Origin: Rostratula benghalensis | Lineage: Eukaryota; Chordata; Aves; Charadriiformes; Rostratulidae | Length of the DNA: 64,000 nucleotides | Direction: 5' to 3' | NCBI GenBank assembly: GCA_013399305.1 | Contig: VXAI01000092.1 | Coordinates: forward strand, 1,838,231 to 1,902,230 | Shown: positions 1 through 34,000 of the stretch, in pieces | Numbering within the stretch: position 1 is the stretch's first letter | Layout: the number at the start of each line of letters is the position of its first letter | Translations under genes and position numbers: made by a program | The notes under the pieces: generated by a model | The model's input: the letters and a program-made list of their open reading frames with translations, nothing else | Database searches by the model: none | What the model was told of the DNA's origin: nothing

Positions 1-3000
1 TTTCAAACCATCTGAGAATCCACACATTTAGTTTATGGGTAGACCCAGGTCCACGATACAGTATCAGAGAATTTGGGGAGAAATGCCAGAGGAAAAATTG
101 CAGTATTATTCTGTTGGATCACTAACTATTTTTCCTTCTTGTTTTTTTTATCTCGCTGATCCAGCTGCAGATTTGAAAAATAGTTAAACTGAAACTACAG
201 CAGTGGGAACAGAAAGACCACCATCAGCAACCAAATATGAAGGTAGGACACACTCAAATGTATAAACAAAACAATAGGCTGTTTTCAACAAGAACTCAAA
301 AAATGGTAAGAGCTTTTTGTGCTGCATTTATACGTTCCTTCCATTATAACTGTCAAGAATACTTGGGTTAAGCACATTGTACAGTAAGACATCTATTACA
401 GTTAAAGAAGTGGTAAATCAACAGACAGAAGTATGCTACAACTGAAAGGTGTTTGTGTTCTACTGAAGGGTGATGAGAACACTTAAGAGAAATAGATACT
501 ATAGATTTTCATTCCATCAAAATGGTCTTGTAACAAACATCCTAACAGGTATTCCTTTTTGAAAAGCTTCATCTTAATTAGAACTGTGTAATATCCAGCA
601 GGCCAGTAGCACTGGCCTTGTTCATGCCTTCTATCACTTACTGTCCATCTGTTGAGAGTGATGCTACAGTACAGTTTCATATTAATGCAAAGCACTGCTT
701 TTAATTGTTCCCATGGTTAGGCTGTTCAAATTCAGTCCACACTGTTAGCAGCGTTTCTTGATCACGGCAGATATGAATAATCTATCTCCTTGCTTTTAAT
801 TACTTCAGAAGTTACATTTTGAATTATTTTCTGGATAGTTAAAGCACAGGAAGAGTCCAACAAACAGGAACTCCTAGTATTGCTCTATTTTTTCTAGCAG
901 AGTACAGAAACAAGCAGCATCAAAGTGAATACTGACTCAATGCACATTTCCCACCATTAGACCAGACTATAGATGAATATTCTAGTGCAGTTCTTAGTTG
1001 AATATCTATGATCACACAATATCTACTTATTGGCATAAATTACACTACTGTGTTCAGTGTCAGCTTTGAACCAAGGATGATGGTTGCTCTAATCCTTAAC
1101 AATTTTTCAGAGCCAGAAGGCAAACATTCAGCATCATATTTCCCTTCAGCTTGCAAAAAAATGCTTACATTCTTTCTCTTGGATGAAACAGAGAGAAGTT
1201 CATCTTTCTTTCTCTCTTCATAATGCAGAACTTGAAAATTCTTCCACCAAATTTATCAAATCATTTAAAATGTGCCATCTTTAAGACTCTACAATTACCA
1301 TCTAGAGCTGGGAAAATTTCCTTTTCTATATATAAATATCTCAGTTCCTAAATGATTTAAATACAGATTTCAGTAACGTGCCCGTATTCAAATGCTCATC
1401 TCCAAAATACCAATATAGTTGATCTGTAACTGCTAAGATGTTTGTGCACAAGCAGAGCAAGGTTATTTGATTCTAACTGTGAATTAAGTAGTCAGATGAA
1501 CTGTGTGATTAATCAGTTATGTTCAGCACTACAGCACCATCCATACCAAACCCAGAAAGACAGGTTACTCTGCCATGATCATTAAAAAAATCCAATGCCT
1601 TTTTAAAAATTGCGTATGTTACAGCCTGTCCTTAGGAATCATAATGCATGTTTCAAGGAGTGGGATCCTCCCTAAGTAAGGAGGTTTAGGCTTAAAGAAA
1701 GTACCACCAGCTCCTGCTCAACACCAGTAAAACTAAGCAAAACCAGAGTTACTATCTTTTGTATGTCCATTGGATGTTACAGTCATGAGTTGAAGACAGT
1801 AACAGATCCGTCCAGGAAGGAGACAAGCCAGTGAAAGAGGTGAATATTTAAGCCCAGCCAAACCCAAGGAGACACGTGTAATGTTCTCCAGGGTACCTTT
1901 AAAACAAGAGTAGAAACCCCTTCAATTACACTGCAGCATGCTCTGCTCTCATCTCAATTAAATGCTGAGAAAGGGGTATTCTTTCCAGTGGTGTAGTGCA
2001 CCTGGAAACGTGTCTTCCAGCCCAGCACTGTAACATCCCTAAGACTAATAGCAAAGGTGAGATAAATTTGTCAGGGTGCTGTCTTTAAATTAGATCTGAG
2101 TTTTTTATGGCTCATTTAAATGCTACTCCAATCTAAAATAGTAATAGATTATTCTATTAAACATTAAAACAGTTCAGAAAATTCTGGAAGGAAGACACAG
2201 ACTCATCTTGACAAAGCGAATAAAAATGCTGTTTTAATTTAAAATCACTGCCATCAGAAATTAGTTTCTGGAACAGTTTCTTAAATTTTTAATTATTTTT
2301 TTTTTCCTGTAAGACGTGATTGAGGACCTTTTACATTTTCCCATTTGTAAACTTCCAAGTCATAAAACAAAAGGGACACTATGCTGCTTTCATTTGCAAG
2401 AAGCTTTTACAATGCTACAATAGCATATGCTTCTGGTTTCCAGAACAGTGCATTTTAGTCAAGCCTTCTAAGACAAGGAAGTTCTCACCAGAAGCAATCA
2501 TGCAAACTCTTCATTTAAAGGTCTCCCCCAAGAGATGTGGTGCAACAGACTGTTGCCACAGTAACCAATGTTCATAGTGTTATTCTTTTCCTCTGTGAGA
2601 ATACAATAGAAATAGCTGACAATCATAGTTTGTCTCACTGTCTCCTGTTGTGATTCCGCTAACAGCGGCAATGTCCACCTTGATGGCCAGGTAAACATTG
2701 ATTGCTCCAATGACAGGCAGGCAGTAGAGGGAAAAGCTTTATCCTTCTCACCTGCCTAAGAACATGAGCAGCAAGTCCAATGCTACTTGGAAGAAACTTA
2801 GCTTTACCCAGCAGTTTTGAGTTCTTCCTTCCATTATTCTTGTTATTCATTATATCAATCCCATGTTCTACCTCAAAATCCAGAATTTCCCTTCCCTCTG
2901 AAGTTGCAAAACCAGAAAATCTCTCTAAACTGTTATCTGTAGTAAAAACAACACAAGCCAAGGACCAGCTTCACACAAAGCCTGTTCCTGTCCTGGACTC

Positions 3001-3049
3001 ATACATAACACTTGTCCAAGTGCTTCAAGAATGCAGCAGGAACACTTAC
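1..3049 (-). other. PTDSS1: PTDSS1 intron following exon 9
   Basis: About 3 kb of AT-rich intronic DNA. I searched the minus strand for the next family block (VIGFLEAIVCIKFGQ and onward) and did not find it with an acceptor. No repeat family was recognised apart from short A/T tracts. Confidence 0.7.
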
Positions 3050-23831
<20,782 letters not shown>

Positions 23832-24242
23832 TCACCTCAGCGCAGCGGTGGGTCTCCCGGGGCGGCGCGGCCCGAACCGGCCCGGCCCGGCCCGGCCGCC
23901 CGTTCCGCCTCCCGCTGAGGCGCCGCCGCTGAGGGGAGAGGCGCCGCGCCCGCCTCGCCGAGGGGCGGAGCTCACCCCGCGCCCACGCGGTGAGGGAGGA
24001 AAGGAGGAAGGAAGGACAAACCGGAGCGAAGCGAGGGGGGGCGGAGGAGCTGTACTGCCCGCTTCAAGAGAAGGGCGGGGAGGACTATTTTCTGCCTGTC
24101 CCCCCTCCTCCTTGCTCCCGAATAGTCTCGCCCGAACTGGGGGGCGGCCACGCACGTGGGCTGGGCCGCGCGTGGGAGCGGCGTGAGGGGCAGGTGAGGC
24201 CTCAGCGGGTCCCAGGGGCCGCGGGGGCGGCGCGGCGGGAGC

Positions 24243-24282
24243 NNNNNNNNNNNNNNNNNNNNNNNNNNNNNNNNNNNNNNNN
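24243..24282. other. Assembly gap (40 N)
   Basis: A run of 40 unknown bases in the middle of the CpG island, flanked on the right by a GCC repeat. The true length may differ; GC-rich repeats are commonly lost in short-read assemblies. Confidence 0.98.
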
Positions 24283-24307
24283 GCCGCCGCCGCCGCCGCC
24301 GCCGCCG
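24283..24307. repeat. (GCC)n trinucleotide repeat at gap edge
   Basis: Eight GCC units directly abut the N gap, so the array may be longer in the genome. It falls in the probable promoter or first untranslated exon of MTERF3. Confidence 0.92.
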
Positions 24308-24685
24308 TCCCTTGGCTGCCCGCGGGCCGCGCTCGCTGGGTGCGGGGTGGCGTGCCCTCCCCCAGGCTACACGGAGAGGCTGCCGGCCTGGGGAGGCCTG
24401 CAAGGGGTGGCGAGTGCGCCGCGGCCCGGCGGCCCGCAGACCTCTGAGGTGAGGGCTCTGGGCGGAGGACCCCGTCCCCTCGGGAGGGTTTAAGTCCCGG
24501 CTGGGCTTCCCCCCTGCTCCTAAGGGAGCGCCCGGCTCCGCTGCTCAGTTCTGCCTGAAAGCAGCTACTTAGTGCTTTGCAGCGAGTAATTTCTGCTTTA
24601 ACGCTCAGGGAATTAACCCTCCCGGCCCTGCGGGCAGGGTGAGGCGTTGCCTGTGTTGTTCCTCAGCCCTCTTTCTCCCAGCAGG

Positions 24686-24697
24686 ATGCTGTGCTGA
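24686..24697 (+). promoter_or_regulatory. Minimal uORF before the MTERF3 start
   Basis: An ATG at 24686, with A at -3, opens a three-codon frame (Met-Leu-Cys-stop) that ends 8 bases before the MTERF3 ATG and is in another frame. It is in the mRNA only if the exon starts at or before the CAGCAG acceptor at about 24678-24683. It could lower translation of MTERF3; this is inference. Confidence 0.45.
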
Positions 24698-24705
24698 GGT
24701 GGAAG

Positions 24706-25036
24706 ATGGCTTTGTGGGCTCGGCAGGCCTCCCGCTGGTGCTGCCTGCTGCAAGCGGCCCGAGCTGCTGCTGAATGCCCCGGGAGGCTGGGGGGCAGCAG
24801 CACCACACAGCCATGTCGTGACTTTGCCCCTCGGGGTCTGCTGCCTTTTCCAAACGAAGTTCTTCCGTGGAGACTGCAGGCATACAGGCGTGTATCTGTA
24901 GGAAGCTGTTCTACACCTGACAGGGCCAAGGATGGGTCCTTTCCTTCTCCTGAAAGTACCTTGCCTACACCAGTAAAACAGGAACAAACAAACGCAGAAA
25001 CATTACCTGATCTGAATGTAAAAACACTGTATGAAG
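24706..25036 (+). CDS. MTERF3: MTERF3 first coding exon
   Basis: Encodes residues 1-110 plus one base: targeting region and linker. Acceptor lies at the CAGCAG just before 24684; donor GTAAGA from 25037. At least one untranslated exon must lie upstream; possible donors (AG/GTGAGG) occur at 24193/24194 and 24448/24449, and I cannot choose between them. Confidence 0.92.
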
Positions 25037-28000
25037 GTAAGAGCTTTAGGGATGCTGTTTCTCCCAAATCTCCAAGTCATGCTTTCAGTATTACTCCTGG
25101 TTTGGCCTGTTTGTCTGAAATATTTACCTGAGGTTCTTCACTTTTGCTTAGTTTTAGCCCCATAGTTAAGGTAGAATCCCTGTGGTCACTCCAGCATATA
25201 CAGAATACCTTTGAGGCCAGATGAAGTTAGAATGTGTTGTGTAGAAGTGTCAGTCTGGACAGCTGTTTGAAGAGGTGGGGTGTTTTTTTTTTTTGCAACT
25301 CTACCTACAGCAGCTGAGCATTTGCCTTTCCCTCGTTGTTGTGCTGATGCAAAAAAAAAAAAAAAATGATTGGTTTGTTGCGTTTGGGGTTGTGTTTTTT
25401 TTTGAGCAGGGCTGGGGAGGGCATCCCCGAAGCAGTTCACACAACGCAGCCTTTTGAATGATCAGGGATGAACAACAGGAGGCAGCAGTGCGTGAAGCCT
25501 GCTTAAACGCTGCCCCGATGAGAAATGCTGGTCAAACTTCCTTCCGAGGAAAGGAGATCGAAGGTTGCCTTGGTGTTGTCACCCGGAGGAAATTGCCTCG
25601 TTTTTCTCTACTTTTATATCTAAGCGAGGATAAAAAAAAAAAAAAATAATACCACCGCGTGAAAATAATTCTAGTACATGGAAGAAACTTGCTCTGGATT
25701 ACTAAGCAGTCTTGTATGTTCAGATTGAGCTTTGAGCCCAGCCAACTTGGATCCTACAAAGCTTATTTTTGGGGTGACTCGGAGCTGCAACTGAGATCTG
25801 TGTGTTTATGCAGCTGGTTCTGGAAACAGTGCTGCTCCAGAACTGACAGGTCAGCCAGCTTGTATGTGTCTGCACCTGCAGAGCAGTTATCTAAGTGCCA
25901 GATTTTTATCTGCCAGCAGACTTAACTGTTGTGTGTGTGGAGCATTTTGCCCAGTTGGCAGTGCATATAATGGAATAAACGTAATTGCTAACTTTTGTAA
26001 AAATTGTTTTAGACTTTTGTAACTGTTACATCCTTCTGACAGGAGGTTTAAAGAACTTGGAGTTGCAAAAAAAAAAAAAGGGCATCTGTGTTTCTGGAAT
26101 AGACCTTGGTGTATATTGGTTTGGTCTTCAACAAGTTGAAAGGAAATACTTGATATTTGTATAGATTCCTAGAGAATCCTTATTGCAGTTCAAGGGGTAA
26201 ACGTTGCTAAAAATGCTTTATTGTGCTTTTTTTCCCCTGAGGCTTTGAAAAAGAGAAGTGGCAAGACCTCCTACAGCTATTGAGCTAGTCTATGCAGCTC
26301 TTCCTGGAACATTAGGATCCATCCTACTTATTTTGGAATCTGTCTTGGTGGTTCTGGTGTGCCATTGTTTTCTTGACAAGGAAGAGTGCTACCCCTGTCT
26401 CTAGGAAGTCATCGTGTGAATGTACAAGACACAGAAAATCCCCATTGTGAAGAGTTTATAATTAGGGCTGTTGATTAGTAATCGGTTTGATAATTGAGGT
26501 GGATGCTAGCCCTCAGCCTGCAAAACAGTAGTCTCGATGTAACTGCTGTGAGGTCCTGTCAGTGGAAAAATAGATCAGTTTAGAGAAATATATTTTTAAA
26601 AAGACACTGAGCTGTGTGACTCAGAGCACTTATAGGCAAACAGGGATAATGGTGTTCACTTGGAAACCTTAATGAGTAGGAAATGCAGCTTGATTTCTTC
26701 AGTTAGAGGTGGTGGCAGTCAGCAGCCATTCTGCAGTGGGTAAAATGATAACTTCTATGGAGTTGGCTGTGAAATACCTTGAAAGTTAAAACAACTGCAA
26801 TTCAGTCATCAGATTCAGAGGAGGCACAAAGTAGCAGGCTTGTCAGGTTATGAAAAATAATCTTTGTAGTAGCCTTTGATCTGGATGTGATAAGGCAAGA
26901 ATGCGTTCGTGAAGACATGAAAGAATTCTTTTTCAAAAAGGTGATGTGATCTGTTGTCTGCAGTGATCAAGGCAGCAGACTGAGGGCAGACTTGCTGGGT
27001 ACTAGGCCCACATTTGGCCACATGAGCAAGAGTTGATGGGCAGTGACAAGGAGACAGAACAGAGACAAAAACTGGGAGTATAGTCTGTGTTTTCAAATAA
27101 TAATAAATAGACTGTTCATCTCCTGCACAGTCTTCCTGCATTTTGAAATGGATTTTTAAGATATGTAGGTACGACTTTGTGGGAGCAGCTTTGTATTTCA
27201 CAAAATGCATTTGGGTCTTCTATATTTGGTTCTTAGACTGGGATGATGTCCCACCTTCATCCGCTTTGGAGGAGATTTCTGAGGAAGAAGCTGTGCAGAT
27301 CATTGCAGAACCCCTTCTTCCCCTTCAGTCTTCCACGCTCCGAGATTATGTTGATCACTCGGACACTCTGGCAAAACTTGTCCACCTAGGTATGTGTGTG
27401 ATTTTTGTTAATATAGTTTGCCTGTATCTGGAGCTTTAGGGATTCTGTAATTCGTGGTTTGGTTTTACACATCACCTTGTATACTTCAAAACAGGAACTG
27501 AGCAGGGTAAATCCAGGGTAAATGGAAAAGGAGAGGTAGCTGTATGACTCACTAGCAATGCTGTACTAGTTGAAGACAGGGCTGGCTAGCATTAGTCCCT
27601 TAGTGCTGTGGGTGCTAGAAGGAGACATCTTCCACAGCTTCCAGAAGTGGGGAGTACTTTGTGTAACTTAATGGATCTCCCTTATTTTAGGATGGTTAAG
27701 GATGGTTTAATTTGCTGAGGAAAAAAAAAAAATAAAAAAAAAAACATTGTGGCACTGTCCTTGGAAGGAGAGCAGTTGCTGTGCAGAACCTTAGAAGCAG
27801 AAAAGTAAACTGGAGAGGCAAGGAGGAAGGGATGAAAGAGAACCTGAGTTCTTATCAAAAAGCGCTTAGACTGTGCAAGGATAGCTGAGTTCAAAGCTGC
27901 AGGCTGCCTCCTTGTTTCCCAAAAGTGCAAGGAACAACAGAAGGAGATTGGAGAAACAAATATTTGAGAGGGGAAGATCTGGCCCAGCGCAGTAACAAAT

Positions 28001-31000
28001 TGTTATGTGTCAGCCAGTATCCAAAGGCACTTCACTGCAAAATTGTCTTCCTCCCTTGTATAATGGAGTTGGGAATTCCTTGCACACATACTTCTGTGCA
28101 CAAAGAGTAGGTTTCTGCATGTGTCATGTGGTAGTGTATTTGATTCCTTACTTGATTAATTTGCAGGATTTGCTGCAAATGTCTTCCTTCAAAAAATAAA
28201 CTTAGCAAAAGTGTCTAAAATGACTGCTTATTTTATCTGGAATCTTTCCACAATATACAAGGTGTTGTGACCTTGCTGTCTTGAGCAATTGAAGTATGCT
28301 AAATCGGTGCAAAAAAGAAGTAGTCATAACTTTCAACATGCCTTCCTGAAACATTTACAGGAAGTCAGGTCTGTGTTTAATTAAAACAATATCTAATTTT
28401 GTTTGTTGTAGGAGTTGATTTATCCCAAGTGGAGAAACGTCAAAAGGCAGGTCAACTCCTACTGACCTTGGACTTTGAAAAAGATATAAGAAAAATACTT
28501 CTGTTTCTTAAGGATGTGGGTGTAGAAGACAATCAGCTGGGACTGTTCCTGACCAAAAATCCGTACATCCTTGGTGAAGATCTGGAAGCTTTAGAAACCA
28601 GGTAAGCCTTTCCAGCAGCAGCTGGGTGTTAAGCCCCTAGGCTTGAAGATCCAGTTTCCCAATTAGCTTAACCTTGTCTTGTGTGTTGTTGCTGCTTCCT
28701 TTCTCACTGGATCCCTGGCTCCATGTTGCTTTGCCTTCCCATCAGTCAGTGTTAATATGTGGTGGTCATATTGTAAATCAAGTCAACACCCTGATCCACC
28801 TGAAAACTGAGGTAACAAATTTTACTGCTCATCCCTGTCTCTTTGCCACAGAGGGAGGAGCTTGCCATCCTAGGCCATTTGCTTTATTTGTGTCAGCGTA
28901 GATTCTAAAATGTTGGTCCCTGAGGCTTTACCTAAACTGGTAGAACATTAACCTCTTCAGCCATGCTTTGAAACTGCTCTTGTAAGAGGATATGTCTACC
29001 CATACCTTGTAAATCCCACACAGAAAGAGGCAGACCAGGTTTTTTCTGTATTTACTTCTAATAACACCAGAATGTTTTGGTGACTTTTTTTTTTTTAGCT
29101 GTTGTCCACCTCAAACTGAGCACAAGACTACAGTGAACTGATTTTTGTGTGTTCACACTTGTATGGCCCTAGACCGTCTCGTGTCAGCCAGCTTGCCTGT
29201 GCATAAGGGTAAATAGCAGTCTCTTTAGAAGATTTCATATCTTAGGCCAAAGCATATTTAATTAACTGCCTTGTAGAGTTGTATGGGGGGTTTTTTGGAG
29301 CTTGTTTGTGTATGTGCCAAAAATATCAAAGGTGGATTTCTTTTTCTTTTTTTCTTTTTTTTTTTTTGTAAAAGTAATTGTGTTTATGGGTCCTTCTTCT
29401 GAGACTGGTGGGGAAACAAACTGTTTTCTCCATTTACTATCAAACTTTTGTTTTCTAAATTACCCTCTCTTACTCCTCTCTGATCTTTTCAATGTCTTAA
29501 ATCTAGATGCTTTGTATTGCAGACTGTACCTCATGGGGTCTAGCTTATTAGAGAACACTGTTTCAAAATGATGCATTCTGAACATAAAGGCTACTTGAAT
29601 GAAAGTAAGCATTGAAGAAATAAAGTAACTATATACACGTACTCCTCTTTCTCCAGCAGCATGACTTGGAAAATGATGGGATTTTGTTGGAAGTTGATTG
29701 AAATCTGCTTATTTCAATAATTTCAGTGGTGTCTGAATCAAACTGTGTAACTGTATCTCTTGTTCTTTGTCAACAGTGGGAATTACTTTTTAATGGCAGT
29801 TGTTACTTCATTAGTGAATCTTTGATCAGCTTTAAAGATATAATGGGATACTACTAATATTTAAAGCAGCTTTAAAATCCTGTAGTTAAAGGGACACAGG
29901 TGGTCAAAACAAGAATATTGAGGGGCTGTAGCAAATGGTCTAAGATGTGTGTTGGACATCGACCTTTGTTGTGGTGTTTTGGAACATGTGTGTGCATCTT
30001 GGCCCCATCCTTCAGTGGGCTTTAGCTGGACTGGACTTCATCCTGCTGTGACTGAGGTACTCACGCTGATGCTGGTCAAACAGGTCTGATGGCTGCAACT
30101 GTTAATACCTATTGGCAGGAGCCTGTCCTTGCATTGCTAATTTGGAGGACTAGTTCTAGAGCTTTAAAGATGTGGTTTGTATTTGTGGCAGAAAACGTTT
30201 CACTTCCTAAAGTTAAAAAACTGGAATTAAAATATTCAAGATCTTTGAAATAATGTATTGTAATAATATAAATAATTATTTTTAAGAAGTTATTCTTAAT
30301 TCATCGTTTGTTTGAAATAGCTGGATATGGGTTTTGAGCCCATATGTTTATGACTCTACAGCCACTATTTGCAAAGGTGCTTTGGCCTAGGGATGATGTG
30401 GTGGCTTATAACTGCATTCTGCTGTTATTCCTTTTTTTGTTTATGGATACAAACAGCTTCTCTGTATTTCTTCACTTAGTACTTTTTTTTCCAGATTTTT
30501 GCAGGTGGGATGCCATTAAGATATGAGATACATAAGGTACTAGCACCAGACTAAGGGGTTATACTTTTTTTTTTCCCCACCCTCAACTTACCTGTGTCTT
30601 GCAGTCACAGAGATCCTAGCTTTCTTTACTCAACTATATTTGTTTGGTGTGTAGCTATAAGAAGTTTCATTCTGAAGTGAAATTACTTTTTTCTTTTAAT
30701 TCATAGTTCCATTAAGTGTGTTGATTATAGAAAGAATTCCAGGAAAGTGGAATTCTATTGTTAAAATTACTTTAGACAGGCTTGTATTAATTTAATATTT
30801 CTTTTAAAGAACAACTTGTGTGTGTGTGCACTTTGTAATGAACTTAAAACATCTCAGTCTTTAAAAATTCTAGAAAAGAAATTCTTTCTGCTTGGCTCTT
30901 GCATGTAGTAGCTGTACAAGACAAAAATCTGAAAATACAGCTTTTTGGAAACAGGCATATTAGTAGACTCGTGTCTGACATAGACCCGACTTTTCTTCTT

Positions 31001-34000
31001 TGTCCTCCATTCTTTCATCCTCCTGTTCAGTAAGCGAACTCTGCCTTTCAGAGACAATATCCAAAAAGAACCTGTGTCTTTTCTTAACAGTAGTTTTGAG
31101 TCTCGATGTCGGAGTTGCTTATACAGTTTTGAATATGATAAACATTCTGACTTTCCTGTGAAGTCAGATTTGCTTTTCAGTGACTGTCCTGTGGCACTAC
31201 CTGTTTACTGAAGTAGGGGCTGAACAGGACAATCCAATTTCTTCCTTGTTTTCTGCAGCTTGGTGGTTTTGGTTTGTTTTATTTTTCCTCTCCAGTAAGT
31301 TTATGTCTGTTTGGCATTGGTGAATGCTTTCCTTCAAGCTTTAAAGTAAGTGTGCCATGGAGGGTGTATGGCAGGCTGCGAAGTGAATGTGTCTCAGATA
31401 GCTGTCTTTTGAAAACTGAGTATCACCTTTGCATAAACACTTTGGTGCAGATGGACGTGGTATCAGTTACATCACTCTGGAATGTTTTATTGCTATGGAT
31501 TCCACGTTGCCAGGAAACAAAACACAAATTTCAATAGATTTGGCATTTGACTTCAGATAAACACTGTAAAAGTCAAAACATTCCATAATTCGTAACAATT
31601 CTGACAGTTGCAAATCAGTGTCTGCAGTGCAGCTGCACCAGATGCTTTGTTTTATGGTATTGTTAATGATGACTTAAAACTGTTAACATGCTACATAGAA
31701 CTGCTGACCCCTGTAGTAGAACGAGGGCTGACCTTGGTGCCAACACTCACAAAGTTATCTCAAACCTTAATCGGGTTATAAAATCATGCTTCTTCAACAT
31801 ACAAGTTTCTAGAGTCAGGTTATTACAATCTTGCTTCTATTAATCTTTTAACCTTCTTGCCTTTCCAGGATGTGAAGAAATGCTTCAGGTGGGAGTCTTA
31901 ATGACTTGTTAACAGAAAGGGATGCTTGGCAGTTGTGCCCTGGAAAGAACAGGATGAGAGAAGTGTAGTTCATTTACGCTGCAGCATTCAAAATATAATG
32001 GGGTAACTTTTGAAGGGCCAATTGTTTATTGTTGTGTTCTGCATTTCTTCCCCCTCCTAATGTCTCCTTGTCTCTGAGGCTCTGCAGCCAGTTCCATGAG
32101 CGTGATCTGGAGCCAAACCTGCTACTTTCTGAGCTCAGTTAAGGATTGGTCCTCTAGACCTTGTTCTTAGATCTTCTATCTAGAAGTTTTTGACATGTGG
32201 TGAATTCATTTTGGAGGGTTTGTGGAGAGAGAGAGAAGTTGTAGTGATTCGAAGGTATTTTTATTTTTTTTTTTTCTCTCCACAAGACATGATTTGACAC
32301 ATAGCCCGTCTTTTGCTCAATATCTGCTTCCGTGGAATATTCTGCAGTCTATTTAGTATCTTAATTACTGCCCAATAAAATCAGTTCTTCTATGCTTTAA
32401 GTTCATCTGACAGCAAAATACTTCTGTATGTACTCATCTATAACCAAAGGAAACGTCTTCAAATTGTAGTTTAGGTTTTTTTGTAAATGTGGCAAGTGGG
32501 TTAATCACATTTCTTATTTTTTGTGCTATTATTTCCTCCCGTTGCTTTTTCTGGGAGCAAGTAGTACTTGAAATAGGATTTTACTTTCACTGAATTCAGC
32601 AGAGTTTGGAAAAAATTTTGAGTTGGAAAGAAAGCAAGCAAGCTCTGTTAAACATAAAAAGTTTAGTCAGCTCCTTCTCTTTTCTGACAACCAGATGTCC
32701 TGTAACTAAATCCTTGGACCAGTGACTCAAAGCAGGGACCTATTGTAACAAAAGTAACTTCAGCTGATTCAGAAATGTCTTTTTGGACAATGTCTACAGA
32801 TAGCATTGCTGTATGGTATTTCTACTCCAGTGCTATTGGCAAAACAGGGATGTATGAGGTATAGTGATCTGTTCTTTCAGCAGTAGAAATGGAATTCATT
32901 AAAATAGCACAAGGCTGTATATATCTTCTTGTCCGTACCCTATGATGATCTATTAATGTGTTTGCAATCTAGGAGACAGGCTGGTAGTTAAATGTAGGTT
33001 AACATAGTTATCTGCTTAAGTACAGCTGGAAGGAATTAAAATCTGTCTTCAGTATTGACATTCTGCTCTGAGGTTTATTTTACTTCTAATTAATTGGAAG
33101 GGATGGTATTTTGCTTTTATGATAACTGCAGATTTCCTCCTAATTATTTTTGGCAGGGTTGCATGTTAATGCTAGAACATCTGTCCGTTTATAAGATATC
33201 ACTGAGGAATTTAAGCAAGCACTGAATAAATGGAGGCAATAAAATTTTCATCACTGGGTTTTATTTTGTTTTTGTTCTCTTTCTAGAGTGTCTTACCTAA
33301 AATCAAAAAAATTTGGTAAGGCAGAAATTGCTCAGATGGTCTCAAGAGCTCCATATTTGCTGTTGTTTTCAGTGGAAAGACTGGATAACAGACTGGGTTT
33401 CTTCAAAAATGAACTTGGTCTCAGTGTAAAAAAGGTAAAGACTATATATTGAAGTCTTTAGCAACTTTTAGTGACAACTGTAAGGACTTGGAACGTGAAT
33501 GCTTCAAGTGTTTGGAGGTTATCCACAAACATGAGTGACATTACTAATGCTAACACAGGGTTACAGAGTGACACGGTTTTAACTGTCTGTTAGAAGTCAT
33601 ATGGACATCCAACATTCAAAAAGCCCAAAGCAGAGTTCTTGAAGATGATCTGCTGCAGGCTATTGTCAGACAAGCATGTCTGTGTCCCGTTATATCTGAG
33701 GTGGGTCAAAGAACTAAATCTATTGATAAAACAACAAGCAGCTTTTTTGACTTCTAGAAAGTTAATTGGTTGCCTTCAAGATACTGTAACAGACTATTTT
33801 TCATCAATGTGTTAATCTGTGAATATGGTACCAAACTAATTGCCAGATCATACTCTCACCTCAACAAGAGTAACAGGGGTTCACTGGTAAGTGCTTGTCA
33901 CATTACATGCTTAGCAGGTGTTTAACACCATGCTTTGGGATCTTCAGAGAAAGTAGTAGCTGGACTGCTTGCTTTCTGCAGTAGCTGCAGATTGCAGTAA

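Noticed and set aside
2659..2730. Minus-strand frame reading VIGAINVYLAIKV, which looked like the next PTDSS1 exon (VIGFLEAIVCIKFG)
   Set aside because: Only the first three residues and an Ile-Lys match, the rest (DIAAVSGITTGDSET) is unlike the family, and there is no AG acceptor immediately before it in the right phase.
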